Source: Alkaliphilus hydrothermalis (GTDB lineage: Bacteria; Bacillota; Clostridia; Peptostreptococcales; Natronincolaceae). Taken from it: a DNA stretch of 61,384 bases. Shown one piece after another: positions 18,801 to 26,694 of this stretch. The position numbers were made by a program, and so were the translations under genes. The notes below the pieces were generated by a model. The model made no database searches. It had not been told where the DNA came from and saw only the letters and a list, made by a program, of their open reading frames with translations. Position 1 is the stretch's first letter. Each line of letters starts with the position of its first letter. The DNA lies in contig NZ_JAFBEE010000017.1 of NCBI RefSeq assembly GCF_016908555.1, positions 1 through 61,384 of the forward strand, given 5' to 3'.

Positions 18801-19803
18801 CCAATCCTTTGATTTGATCTCAAGAATTCCCATTACTGAAACCTATACCATTACCTACACAACCAATATCATTATTGATGAAATACTGGAAAATAGGGTA
18901 TCCAATAATATCACCTTTGTTGGAGAGCAAGTCGTTAGTGGAGTAAGACAGGATACTGTTACCATAATCCATACCTTCATCACTGGATCTGGTACGGGGG
19001 TCGGTGAAGTGGGTAGCTTTAAATTGATCAAGGAGAATGCTACAGGTGAACGTTTACCAAATGCAAGATTTGAGCTCTATAAGGGTGCTAAATACATTGG
19101 TGTCGTCAACACTGATATAAACGGGGAATTAGAGGTTAATCGCTTAAAATATGGCAACTACATTTTAAAGGAAGTTCAAGCACCAGTAGGCTATAGACTA
19201 TTGGCGGATAATGTAGAAGTGAACATTAGTAGTCCGATTCAAGAGGTGGTTACTGTGGTAAATACTAAAAATCCGCCTCCAGTCATCATTATCCCTGAGC
19301 CTCAACCAGAGCCGGAACCAACGCCAGAGGAACCAATAGAGGAGGAGCCAGAAAAAGAGCCAGAAGAAGAGCAGGAGCCGCCGGTTGAACCAGAGGAGGA
19401 AGCTGATGAAGAACCAGTAAAAGAAACAGTTGAAACGAAGACAATGCCTAAGGAGACTCCGACACAGGGCAAAATTGAGGTACCAGATAAGGGTGTTATT
19501 ACAATCAGTGAAGAACCCCAAAATGGTACTGTAACAGTAGATAAAGAGGGGAATTGGACCTATACACCTGATCCTGATTTTATAGGTAAAGACCAAATCA
19601 AGATTAGCATAACTGATGAAGAGGGGAATTTAGAGGAAATTATCTTTGAAATCCTTGTAGAAGAGATTCCAGAGGGGGCACCAGATATAACGGATTTACC
19701 AGAAGAGCTCCCTAAGACAGGAGAAACAAATCGGATTTGGTTTTATCTCTTAGGGATCGCCATGATGATTACTGGCTATACCCTTCGTAAAAGATTTAGC
19801 TAG
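15889..19803 (+). CDS. LPXTG-anchored multidomain surface adhesin
   Basis: A 1304-residue cell-wall protein. In order it has a signal peptide (to about residue 40, FFSLLTALMMLAYGL), seven or so collagen-binding/Cna-type Ig-like domains of about 140 residues (recurring ITWxxxxN...xxxTDxI/LxxGLxL pattern), one SpaA/Cna_B-type domain (about 1044-1125, GSFKLIKENATGERLPNARFELYKG), a Pro/Glu-rich stalk containing NPPPV, a cadherin-like module (GTVTVDKEGNWTYTPDPDF), and a sorting signal LPKTG, hydrophobic segment and RKRFS. ATG 15889 is the longest start, but the Shine-Dalgarno AGGGAG fits ATG 15895 better. The sortase 138 nt downstream presumably anchors it. Confidence 0.9.
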   Translation: MRMIVKLKKSTGGRFFSLLTALMMLAYGLIQSTNFLVYAGVPDPLAGFEISGATITRNGEEINAITSPLKQNETIKLSYTWSILDTDHVAEGDTISVAVPTILDLGEDNISGTLLGDDGMTSFGTWDLNVSTSQLSLSLSSVPASLSNVRGTVEFTLNFRAHEEIVEVPYEIRIPLSGGLEKTYTVSFEIPGGVSLDKTGAQSGMDPNTITWQVDINKNLLTVSTPVITDEIDPLLDYVDGSIEIYKLKAFSNGTYSQEATPIDGSLYTTNYGGNQLTVSFNGEIDGAYRLIYDTTIDSDQIDTSRTSFNYRNDVSYNGVKDSATVNITRGALLVKDGTADKAYNADHITWSISLNQALYPLKNVSVEDNIPSGLGLDIASINVYRMPGKVLVDPAAYSLSFNGDNTQFTVALGDINQEYVVEYVTDINVEEKKNNNGSLAFTNNAKLYQGLIGDIKTNTTSDTVNITKGRILQKSGSATISYNDDKTITWTTDVNLAEVDLGTVAFTDSIIGEHKLDEAFGIQVYPITIDHTQASNNLTIGAQLSEGTDYHLTTVGSDPIKEFSLDFGGNITQPYRIVYRTIITEKTTQTFTNTAYIGANDGTPDATGSVSPTIVNTFSKSYTGVDFVTKELNWRLNVNPVQQGINNLMITDTLSEGLVMSNDQIAALSVRKGGVELIKDTDYTISETIVDGKIKGFEMSFLSEVNDAEYVVTYSTFMDLDVLSNNGHLKYDNTAEFSIDGGSTTRKATPGFNNIILHNGSKSGVLDANQKQLHWTINTNHLSKNIDDFEVMDTILGNQKLVPGSVEIYSYSLDGAGNITVGALVDPVLEGFTIEEGGDGSYFKVIYPPLINSPYLIRYSTEFTGISQTTYANVAVTNKNESYSTNVSYSDGNKFVSKTGTRNGITSVDWTITLNKSQSTIAAYTLTDRLSEGLELVEDSFVVRRKDGTVVDFDTIFRLNVHPRVLAIEPQSFDLISRIPITETYTITYTTNIIIDEILENRVSNNITFVGEQVVSGVRQDTVTIIHTFITGSGTGVGEVGSFKLIKENATGERLPNARFELYKGAKYIGVVNTDINGELEVNRLKYGNYILKEVQAPVGYRLLADNVEVNISSPIQEVVTVVNTKNPPPVIIIPEPQPEPEPTPEEPIEEEPEKEPEEEQEPPVEPEEEADEEPVKETVETKTMPKETPTQGKIEVPDKGVITISEEPQNGTVTVDKEGNWTYTPDPDFIGKDQIKISITDEEGNLEEIIFEILVEEIPEGAPDITDLPEELPKTGETNRIWFYLLGIAMMITGYTLRKRFS

Positions 19804-19851
19804 ATGACTAAGGAAGCAGAGAAAAGTATCTAATGCTTAACAAACTTACTT

Positions 19852-19883
19852 AGCAGAGAGAAATCTCTGCTTTCTTATTTTTT
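19852..19883 (+). terminator. intrinsic terminator after the adhesin
   Basis: AGCAGAGA, a 4-nt loop and TCTCTGCT, followed by TTCTTATTTTTT. It separates adhesin and sortase transcription, at least in part. Confidence 0.85.
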
Positions 19884-19941
19884 AGTGGGATGTCGTGATA
19901 AGTAAATGATGTATGATTAGGGTCTAGAGGAAGGAAAACCT

Positions 19942-20667
19942 ATGAAAAAGAAAATGATGACATTGTTTATGATATTAGGTTTCATTGTTATGATCTATCC
20001 ATTGATAATGGATATGTACTATAACCAACAGCAAAAAAGACTGTTGGAGGATTGGCAGCAAATTAATGATAATATTGAAAATGAAAATCTACAAGTTGAA
20101 AATGATACGCTAGGGGAAATGGAATATGAGATGATGGAGCTGATTAGGACCTCCACTGAATCCTCTACAGAGGAAGTGGATCGTGGGGCAAAGGTAGCTA
20201 CTGAAACACAAGAATTAGAAAAAGAAAAGTTAGAAAGAGAAAAGAGAGAAAAGAGGGCTAATTATCTTAAAGCAAACATGGAAGGTACTCTAAAGATAGA
20301 AAAGATTGATTTCCACCAACCTATTCTATCGGGTGCAACAAAGCAAAATTTAGATATATCAATCTCAAGTATGAAGAACTCTGGGAAACCAGGGGAGGAT
20401 GGGAATTATGTCATTGCAGGACATAGGAGTCATACCTATGGGAGGAACTTCAATCGCCTAGATGAGGTTTCAATTGGTGACCTACTGGTGGTTGAAACTG
20501 ATAAAGAAACATTTAATTATAGGGTAGTAGAAAAATTTTTAGTTAATCCTGATGAAACTTGGGTGCTAAAGAGAGATAAAGGAGTCAAAGAGATTACCTT
20601 AATTACATGTGATCCAATGATTAACCCAAACAAAAGATTAATTATAAAGGGTCAAATACTCAAATAA
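19942..20667 (+). CDS. sortase (class D-like)
   Basis: A 241-residue transpeptidase that cleaves the LPXTG-type signal and attaches the protein to the cell wall. It has an N-terminal signal anchor (residues 5-25), an acidic and then Lys/Glu-rich coiled stretch (about 30-115), and a sortase beta-barrel from about 117. Catalytic residues visible are H161 in IAGHRSH, C223 in TLITCDP, and R232 in NPNKRLIIKG. The TLITC motif and size favour class D over A. ATG 19942 has GAGGAAGG upstream. It lies between the LPKTG adhesin and the riboswitch-controlled gene. Its own promoter must lie in the short gap after the adhesin terminator, or it depends on read-through. Confidence 0.92.
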   Translation: MKKKMMTLFMILGFIVMIYPLIMDMYYNQQQKRLLEDWQQINDNIENENLQVENDTLGEMEYEMMELIRTSTESSTEEVDRGAKVATETQELEKEKLEREKREKRANYLKANMEGTLKIEKIDFHQPILSGATKQNLDISISSMKNSGKPGEDGNYVIAGHRSHTYGRNFNRLDEVSIGDLLVVETDKETFNYRVVEKFLVNPDETWVLKRDKGVKEITLITCDPMINPNKRLIIKGQILK

Positions 20668-20727
20668 GACTATATACCTATATACATGGACTAAATACTA
20701 TGGTAAAATTAAGTAAAATAATATTTG

Positions 20728-20746
20728 GTTGAAAATACTTTTCAAC
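20728..20746 (+). promoter_or_regulatory. perfect hairpin/inverted repeat just before the riboswitch
   Basis: GTTGAAAA, TAC, TTTTCAAC: an 8-bp perfect inverted repeat immediately 5' of the c-di-GMP aptamer. It could be an operator overlapping the start of transcription or a 5' stabilising hairpin in the leader RNA. The sequence alone does not decide. Confidence 0.5.
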
Positions 20747-20828
20747 GATAAAGGCAAACTTAGCGAAAGCTAAGGACGCAAAACTATAGGGCCTTCCTTA
20801 GAAAGATGGCAGCCAGTTACCGAAAGGA
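20747..20828 (+). ncRNA. cyclic di-GMP-I (GEMM) riboswitch
   Basis: All hallmarks of the class I aptamer are present: AAAGGCAAACTTAGCG, the GAAA tetraloop stem (TAGCGAAAGCTA), GGACGCAAAACTATAGGGCC, the second stem, and GATGGCAGCCAGTTACCGA. The aptamer ends right at the ribosome binding site AAGGAGAG of the transglutaminase-like gene, and no intrinsic terminator lies between them. Control is therefore probably at translation initiation, by hiding or freeing the ribosome binding site. Whether c-di-GMP turns the gene on or off cannot be told from the sequence. Confidence 0.95.
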
Positions 20829-20837
20829 GAGTTTTTT

Positions 20838-21626
20838 ATGTTTAGAAGAATGATTACAGGATTAATGGTTATTGTTATTGTATTGACAACTATGGGAGTA
20901 TCCTTTGGACAGGAGATTGAGCTACTGGATACATTGCAGCTACAAAAAGGAATTATCAGAGTCAAATACACAGCAAAGGAAGATAGTCAAATTAAAGTAA
21001 TGGTACAAAAAGGGGAAAACAAATATGTTTATGGTCTTACGGATACTGTGACATTACCACTTCAATTTGGAAATGGAGACTACACAATCAGTATTTTAGT
21101 AAATGTAGAGGATAATAAATATAAAATGGTTAAGCGGGAAAAGATCTCATTGAATCTAAAGGACAGTAATGATGTATTTCTAAATTCAATAGATCGCATT
21201 GAATGGAATACTGAAATGAAGGCGATCCAAAAGGCAAAGCAACTGACTCAAAATTTAAAGAGTGATGAGGAGAAGGTCAAAGCAATTTATCAATACATTG
21301 TTGAAAATTTTAAGTATGACGATAAAAAGATAAATAAAATTACCAGTGACTACCTTCCAAATATCGAAGCGGTCTATGGTGCATCCTCTGGATTGTGCTA
21401 TGATTACGCAGCTTTATTTGCAGCGATGCTTAGAAGTGTAGGTGTTCCAACAAAGCTTATGATGGGGTACAAAAACGATATCAAGTCCTATCATGCATGG
21501 AATAGTGTATACATTAAAGAGAAGGATCAATGGTTTACAATTGATACTACCTATGATTCCATCAGTAGGAACAAGGGGACCATCTATAGGGCCAGTTCCG
21601 ACTATAAAATAGTAAAATACTATTAA
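20838..21626 (+). CDS. secreted transglutaminase-like cysteine protease/amidase
   Basis: A 262-residue protein with a signal peptide (residues 1-24, ending VSFGQ), an about 90-residue beta-rich N-terminal domain, and a transglutaminase-like core. The catalytic triad is visible as C187 (SSGLCYDYAALFAAML), H219 (SYHAWNSVYI) and D236 (FTIDTTYD). Members hydrolyse or transfer on peptide/amide bonds and are often linked to cell-wall proteins. Expression is set by the c-di-GMP-I riboswitch directly upstream. The neighbouring LPKTG adhesin and sortase make the surface protein or cell wall the likely substrate, which is inference. A terminator follows at 21644. Confidence 0.9.
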   Translation: MFRRMITGLMVIVIVLTTMGVSFGQEIELLDTLQLQKGIIRVKYTAKEDSQIKVMVQKGENKYVYGLTDTVTLPLQFGNGDYTISILVNVEDNKYKMVKREKISLNLKDSNDVFLNSIDRIEWNTEMKAIQKAKQLTQNLKSDEEKVKAIYQYIVENFKYDDKKINKITSDYLPNIEAVYGASSGLCYDYAALFAAMLRSVGVPTKLMMGYKNDIKSYHAWNSVYIKEKDQWFTIDTTYDSISRNKGTIYRASSDYKIVKYY

Positions 21627-21643
21627 GTAGATTAATATAAAAT

Positions 21644-21670
21644 AAAAAAACCCATGTAGGGTTTTTTTTA
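21644..21670 (+). terminator. intrinsic terminator
   Basis: AAAAAAACCC, a 5-nt loop and GGGTTTTTTTT, 18 nt after the transglutaminase-like stop codon. Confidence 0.85.
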
Positions 21671-21679
21671 TTTTATAGC

Positions 21680-21905
21680 TTAGTCTCCACCTAAAAATTC
21701 ACCAAGAATACCACCACCGATACCACTGATACCACGTTTTTTCCCAAACCTTCCCCACCAAATAGCGCATTCTTAAATCCCCAAACAACCACTGTCCAAT
21801 TTGAGAACTTCACCTCTAGACAATTCTCTTTCGAGTTTATAAATATTTGCAAAATGAAAGCAATATAAAGGAAAATAATCTAGAGAGTAGAATATAACTA
21901 TAATG
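21680..21905 (-). pseudogene. decayed duplicate of the AIM24 gene end and MCP upstream region
   Basis: On the minus strand 21680-21833 repeats the 3' end of the AIM24-like gene at 12136, including the stop codon and glycine-rich tail, but with two internal deletions. It is fused directly to 21834-21905, which repeats the upstream region of the MCP fusion gene (15523-15590). The rest of AIM24 and the whole MCP-type gene are missing between them. No product can be made. It records an old duplication of the 12.1-15.6 kb block followed by deletion. Confidence 0.75.
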
Positions 21906-21977
21906 AGTAGATAACATTTTTACTTCCATTGGAAAAAATCACTGGAAGGAATAATTAGTGTAGAGGAGAGATTGAGG

Positions 21978-22481
21978 ATGGAAAACAAAGTTTTATTTAG
22001 GGAGACACAGAAGTTTAGATCTGTAATTTTATGGGTGTGTTTTGCATTAGTGATAGGATCGCTATTGTATAGGTCTATTCAACAGATTGTATTTGATATT
22101 CCTTTCGGTGATAAACCATTTTCAGATACGGGTTTAGCTATGTTCTTTATTTTTTTTGGTATTGGATTTCCTGCATTTTTTTATTTCTTGAATCTCACAA
22201 CTGAAGTGAGAAATGATGGTATCTATTATAAATTCAGTCCTATGCATATAAAATGGCAAAGGATTTCTTTTGAAGAAATTGAGGGTTGTGAAGTTAAAAA
22301 GTATAGGCCCTTTAGAGAATATGGAGGCTATGGAATTAGATATACCCTGAAGGGAAAAGCCTATAATGTTTCAGGAGTGATGGGGATTCAACTTCTATTG
22401 AGGAATGGAAAAAGAGTTTTGATTGGAACACAAGAACCCGATAAGTTTATGGATGCAATAAATAAAGCAAGAGCCCTATAG
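21978..22481 (+). CDS. membrane protein with PH-like C-terminal domain
   Basis: A 167-residue protein with two membrane segments (about 15-33 and 48-70) followed by a soluble beta-rich domain (TEVRNDGIYYKFSPMHIKWQRISFEEIEGCEV...GIRYTLKGKAYNVSG...GIQLLLRNGKRVLIGTQEPDKFMDAI). The layout resembles bacterial PH-domain or DUF6141-type membrane proteins. I am not certain of the family. ATG 21978 is preferred over TTG 21972 because GAGGAGAG then has normal spacing. Confidence 0.65.
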   Translation: MENKVLFRETQKFRSVILWVCFALVIGSLLYRSIQQIVFDIPFGDKPFSDTGLAMFFIFFGIGFPAFFYFLNLTTEVRNDGIYYKFSPMHIKWQRISFEEIEGCEVKKYRPFREYGGYGIRYTLKGKAYNVSGVMGIQLLLRNGKRVLIGTQEPDKFMDAINKARAL

Positions 22482-22577
22482 GAAATTTAATCATTATTAG
22501 AACATGTAAATTATAATCTTAAAGCAATGCTAAGGGGAATTTAGTTTGAACTAATACAATGGTTGGAGGGAGCGTAT

Positions 22578-23303
22578 ATGATTAATAATGCAAAGAAAGA
22601 ATCAGTCTTGCTATTGATATTTTTATTAATGATAATCGGTCCGACGATTAACAGCTATAGTAATTCAGCAGAGCCACCATCAATATTAATCATAGTTCCT
22701 GATGCCCCCGATGATTTAGAGATAAGTATCAGGGTTAAGAATAAAAGTGTTAAGGCTAGAAAAACAGACAAAATGATAGAGACCTACTTTACCTTTTATT
22801 ATATGGAATTCAGTAGGGTGGATAATTACAACCTATGGGTTCAATCGGAGGGCAGAGAATTTCAGATTTCAATTGAGGCCCCCCTCAAAATGTATAACAA
22901 TGTATATACCTTAGACATAAATAATCAATCAATAACCAAAGGAAAATCCTTAGGTAGATCCATCACTTTAGTGTCCATAAGGATAGCCTTCACGCTATTG
23001 ATTGAGGGAATTATTTTTTATCTATTGGCATTTAGAACTAAGAAATCTTGGTCTATTTTTCTTGTCGTTAACCTAATGACTCAAGGGCTTTTAAACATCT
23101 GGATAAATGGTTTTTCTCCTATGACAAGCTACATAATCTTCTCTTTATTCTTTTGGGAGATAATCATATTGATAATAGAATTGATGGTATTTTTAAAGTT
23201 GTTGAGGGAGAATAATCGGTTAGTCCAAATATCCTACGTGATACTAGCAAATTTCCTAAGCTTGTGGGCAGGAGGCTATCTCATTACAGTGTTACCTATT
23301 TAA
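22578..23303 (+). CDS. secreted/membrane protein with four C-terminal TM segments
   Basis: A 241-residue protein with a signal-like N-terminus (LLLIFLLMIIGPTINSYS), an extracellular domain of about 100 residues (PPSILIIVPDAPDDLEISIRVKNKSVKARKTDKM...), then four membrane segments from about residue 135. ATG 22578 follows TTGGAGGGAG and is a better start than the in-frame codon at 22563. I do not recognise a named family beyond an unstudied clostridial membrane protein. It lies between the PH-like gene and the CRISPR locus, on the same strand, with its own ribosome binding site. Confidence 0.6.
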   Translation: MINNAKKESVLLLIFLLMIIGPTINSYSNSAEPPSILIIVPDAPDDLEISIRVKNKSVKARKTDKMIETYFTFYYMEFSRVDNYNLWVQSEGREFQISIEAPLKMYNNVYTLDINNQSITKGKSLGRSITLVSIRIAFTLLIEGIIFYLLAFRTKKSWSIFLVVNLMTQGLLNIWINGFSPMTSYIIFSLFFWEIIILIIELMVFLKLLRENNRLVQISYVILANFLSLWAGGYLITVLPI

Positions 23304-23468
23304 GAAATAAGAATAGAAGCTATTGTAAGTCTGATGTGAATGGTACAATAAAGTGAAATAGCAAAATTATTCTAAAATGTCTTGTTAATATAGAAATAGT
23401 ACTTATTTATAGATGTATATCTTTAAGTATGTATCATGGAAGATAACTTTAATAGAAATAGGGAATAG

Positions 23469-23499
23469 AGAGGGGGATAAGAATACATAGGTATTCTTA
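23469..23499 (+). promoter_or_regulatory. hairpin between ribosome binding site and cas9 start
   Basis: A purine-rich AGAGGGGG (23469-23476) is followed by a perfect 9-bp inverted repeat with a 4-nt loop (TAAGAATAC ATAG GTATTCTTA, 23478-23499), and cas9 starts at 23509. Without the hairpin the ribosome binding site is 32 nt from the ATG, too far. With the hairpin formed, the remaining distance is about 10-11 nt. It may therefore be a structure-dependent ribosome binding site, or the inverted repeat may be a DNA operator. Confidence 0.5.
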
Positions 23500-23508
23500 A
23501 ACAAAATA

Positions 23509-26500
23509 ATGAAATATACTTTGGGATTAGATTTAGGAGTGGCATCAGTCGGATGGTCAATTTTAAATTTGGAGCAAAATCGAATAGAGGATTTAGGGGT
23601 AAGAGTCTTTCCAAAATCCGAAGATCGCAGTGCTAATGCTTTAAATACAAAAAGAAGAGAAAGTAGACTAACAAGAAGAACAATTAGAAGAAAAAAAGGA
23701 AGATTACAAGCAGTCAAGGATTTATTTGTTAAGGAAGGGCTTATAGATATTGGAGAAAGAGATCAAGTCTTTACTACAAGTAAGGGACAGATTGATGTAT
23801 GGCAGTTAAGGAAAGAGGGACTAGATAGGCTATTAACAAATGAAGAATGGGCTAGGGTACTATTTCATATTTGTAAAAGAAGAGGCTTTAAATCAAATAG
23901 AAAGACAGAGGAAGAAACTGATAAGGAAGCAGGGAAAATGCTTACTGCCATAAATAAAAACATTCAACAACTAGAAAAATATAGAACTGTAGGGGAAATG
24001 TTCTTTGATGATGAGAAATTTAAGGAACAGAAAAAAAATCGAGGTGGAGATAATTATATCGCCACTATTCGACGTAATGCATTAGAGGAAGAGATTAATA
24101 TTCTATTTGAGAAACAAAGCAATCTTAAAAATTCATTCTCTAGAAATGAATTCAGAAATCAGTACTTAAATATATTTAATTATCAAAAGAGGCCATTATC
24201 CTTTGAAGAAATATTAGACAAAGTAGGTTACTGTACTTTGGAGAGGGAAGAGAAAAGAGCTGCTAGAAATAGTTATTCAGCTGAAATGTTTCAATTGTTA
24301 TCTGAAATAAATCATCTGAGATTACTCGATGAAAATGGAGCAAAGATACAGCTTTCAGAGGAACAACGACAACAGTTAAAGGAATTAGCCTTTAAACATA
24401 AGCTAGTAAAATATTCACAGATACGTAAGGCTTTAAAATTATCCTCAGACACATTATTTGTAGGACTCAATTATAAAGATGAAAAAGCAGAACAAAGGAA
24501 GTTTATTGAGTTCAAGGGTTATTATGAATTAAAACAGAGTGTAAAAGGCTCTAAAATAGAGAAAGATGTATTAAGCAATACAGCGTTAATGGATGAGATT
24601 ATTACTATACTAACCTTCTGTCAATCGGACGAAGAAATTGTAGAACGATTAAAGGCTATCAAGGGATTAAATATTGAAGATGAAATAATGGAGAAGTTGA
24701 AAAAAGTAAATTTTACAGGTGTAAAGCATATCTCCATCAAGGCTATTAAAAAATTATTACCTTATTTAGAAGCAGGGGAGAGCTATTCAGCCGCTTGTGA
24801 ACGAGCAGGATACAGTATAAAAGCTGAATCCAAGAATTATTATAAATTACCTACCCTTGAAGAAGCAGGGATGATGGACAGAATTACTAATCCTGTGGTA
24901 ATTAGGACACTTTCTCAGGCTAGAAAAATAATCAATTGTGTGATAGAGAAACATGGTTCTCCTTACTACATTAATGTTGAAGTAGCAAGGGATTTAAAGC
25001 ATAGTAAATCACAAAAGGAGGATATACAAAAAAATCAAAAGAAGAATGAAAAGTTGAATGAACAGGCAAAGCAAGATATAAGGGTGGAATTTAATCATTC
25101 CCCCAATTGGGAGGATATAGTGAAGTGGAGACTGTGGAAGGAACAAGAGTATAGATGTATGTATTCTAAACAATCTATACCCTGCCATAGGTTATTCGAA
25201 CCAGGTTATGTTCAAATTGACCATATTATTCCTTATAGTAGATCATTTGATAATAGTTATAACAATAAGGTGTTGGTACTGACAGACGAAAATCAAAATA
25301 AATCAAATAAAATTCCATTTGAGTATTTCCAATCTAACAATACAACAATTCCTTGGGAAGAGTTTGAAGCCTTTGTCAGAGTTCTTAAACTTCATGGAAA
25401 GAAGAAGGAGTTTTTATTAAAGACCAATTTAACCCAAGAGGATGAACAACAGTTTAAAGAAAGAAACTTGAATGATACCAAATACATATGTAAAGAAATT
25501 AGTAAATTTATTAGAGAAAATCTTAAGTTTGCAGAAGGAGAAGAAAAAATAAGAGTAAGGATGGTAAAGGGGCAGATCACCAGCCTACTAAGGAAAGAAT
25601 GGGGACTACGTAAGGATCGTAACAATGGAGACTTACACCATGCACTGGATGCAACAGTAGTGGCAACTGTGTCTCAAAAGGTAATACAAAAAATAACTCT
25701 TAATAATCTGTACAAAAAAGATGGAAAAAACAATGAAATATGGACTAATTTTAGGGAGGAATTAATTGCGAGATTATCACTTGAGCCCAGTAAAGAACTG
25801 GAAAAATTACAGTTGGATAGTTATAAGGACGTTGAAATAGATAAAATCAAACCAATAGTCGTGTCTAAACCACCTCAAAGAAAGGTGACGGGTGCTTTTC
25901 ATGAAGAAACTGTCTATTCAGCAAAATATCAAAATGAAGATAAAGGTGGACATTATAATGTTCAAAAAGTTCCCCTAAATCAGGTTAAATACTCTGAATT
26001 ATTGTATACTTTAGAATTGCCAAAGGATGAGTTAATCTATAAAAATCTAGTAAAATCAAATCTAGATATTTACGAAGCAGTAAGGAAAAGGCTAGAGGAA
26101 AATGATCAGGATTCTAAAAAAGCATTCGAAAAACCTTTATATAGAAAGAATGGACCACAAATAAAAAAGATTAAAATTGTTAAGCCAAAAGCAATAAAAA
26201 ATACAATGAAAGTAAGGAACGGAATCGTAAAAATAGATACGATGGTAAGAGTAGATATTTATGAGAAGAATAATGAGTACTATGCTATCCCAATCTACGC
26301 TATTGATGTAAAAAAGAAGAAATATCCACAGGAATTGCTAAAGTCGACCAAATGGTGTCCTTTGGATAGTAATTTTCATTTTGTCATGAGTCTATATAAG
26401 AATGAAATGATTGGATTCAAGATAACGGATGGGGATACGGAAGTAAGTAAAATGGGGTATTATTCTAGTTTTGATAGAAGTAATAGTAATTTAAAGATTG

Positions 26501-26694
26501 AATTAATAGAAAAAAGTGGATATTATGCTGATTTTGTGGGAAAAATTGAAATATATAAAAAAGATGATTTAAACAAAACCCTTGGTCAGCTTAAACAAAT
26601 TAAGAAATACGAAGTGACTCCTTTGGGTGAAGTTTATGAAATGAAAAAGGAGAAGTGTCGGGAAGATGTCATGGCGGAGTTTATTCATAAGTAA
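23509..26694 (+). CDS. cas9: type II-C CRISPR effector nuclease Cas9
   Basis: A 1061-residue RNA-guided DNA endonuclease. RuvC-I is LGLDLGVASVGWSI (D8), and the arginine-rich bridge helix is TKRRESRLTRRTIRRKKGR. After the helical recognition lobe come RuvC-II INVEVARDL (E491), the HNH domain QIDHIIPYSRSFDNSYNNKVL (D571, H572), and RuvC-III DLHHALDAT (H711, D714), then the PAM-interacting region. All catalytic residues are present, so it should cut. The length and the absence of csn2 and cas4 place it in subtype II-C. It overlaps cas1 by 29 nt. The start ATG 23509 has no close ribosome binding site (see the hairpin entry), and no other in-frame start exists before a stop at 23488. Confidence 0.97.
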   Translation: MKYTLGLDLGVASVGWSILNLEQNRIEDLGVRVFPKSEDRSANALNTKRRESRLTRRTIRRKKGRLQAVKDLFVKEGLIDIGERDQVFTTSKGQIDVWQLRKEGLDRLLTNEEWARVLFHICKRRGFKSNRKTEEETDKEAGKMLTAINKNIQQLEKYRTVGEMFFDDEKFKEQKKNRGGDNYIATIRRNALEEEINILFEKQSNLKNSFSRNEFRNQYLNIFNYQKRPLSFEEILDKVGYCTLEREEKRAARNSYSAEMFQLLSEINHLRLLDENGAKIQLSEEQRQQLKELAFKHKLVKYSQIRKALKLSSDTLFVGLNYKDEKAEQRKFIEFKGYYELKQSVKGSKIEKDVLSNTALMDEIITILTFCQSDEEIVERLKAIKGLNIEDEIMEKLKKVNFTGVKHISIKAIKKLLPYLEAGESYSAACERAGYSIKAESKNYYKLPTLEEAGMMDRITNPVVIRTLSQARKIINCVIEKHGSPYYINVEVARDLKHSKSQKEDIQKNQKKNEKLNEQAKQDIRVEFNHSPNWEDIVKWRLWKEQEYRCMYSKQSIPCHRLFEPGYVQIDHIIPYSRSFDNSYNNKVLVLTDENQNKSNKIPFEYFQSNNTTIPWEEFEAFVRVLKLHGKKKEFLLKTNLTQEDEQQFKERNLNDTKYICKEISKFIRENLKFAEGEEKIRVRMVKGQITSLLRKEWGLRKDRNNGDLHHALDATVVATVSQKVIQKITLNNLYKKDGKNNEIWTNFREELIARLSLEPSKELEKLQLDSYKDVEIDKIKPIVVSKPPQRKVTGAFHEETVYSAKYQNEDKGGHYNVQKVPLNQVKYSELLYTLELPKDELIYKNLVKSNLDIYEAVRKRLEENDQDSKKAFEKPLYRKNGPQIKKIKIVKPKAIKNTMKVRNGIVKIDTMVRVDIYEKNNEYYAIPIYAIDVKKKKYPQELLKSTKWCPLDSNFHFVMSLYKNEMIGFKITDGDTEVSKMGYYSSFDRSNSNLKIELIEKSGYYADFVGKIEIYKKDDLNKTLGQLKQIKKYEVTPLGEVYEMKKEKCREDVMAEFIHK

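Noticed and set aside
19198..19596. Minus-strand ORF opposite the adhesin stalk, rich in F, L and W
   Set aside because: It is the shadow of the Pro/Glu-rich coding region of the adhesin. It has no ribosome binding site and no known domain.
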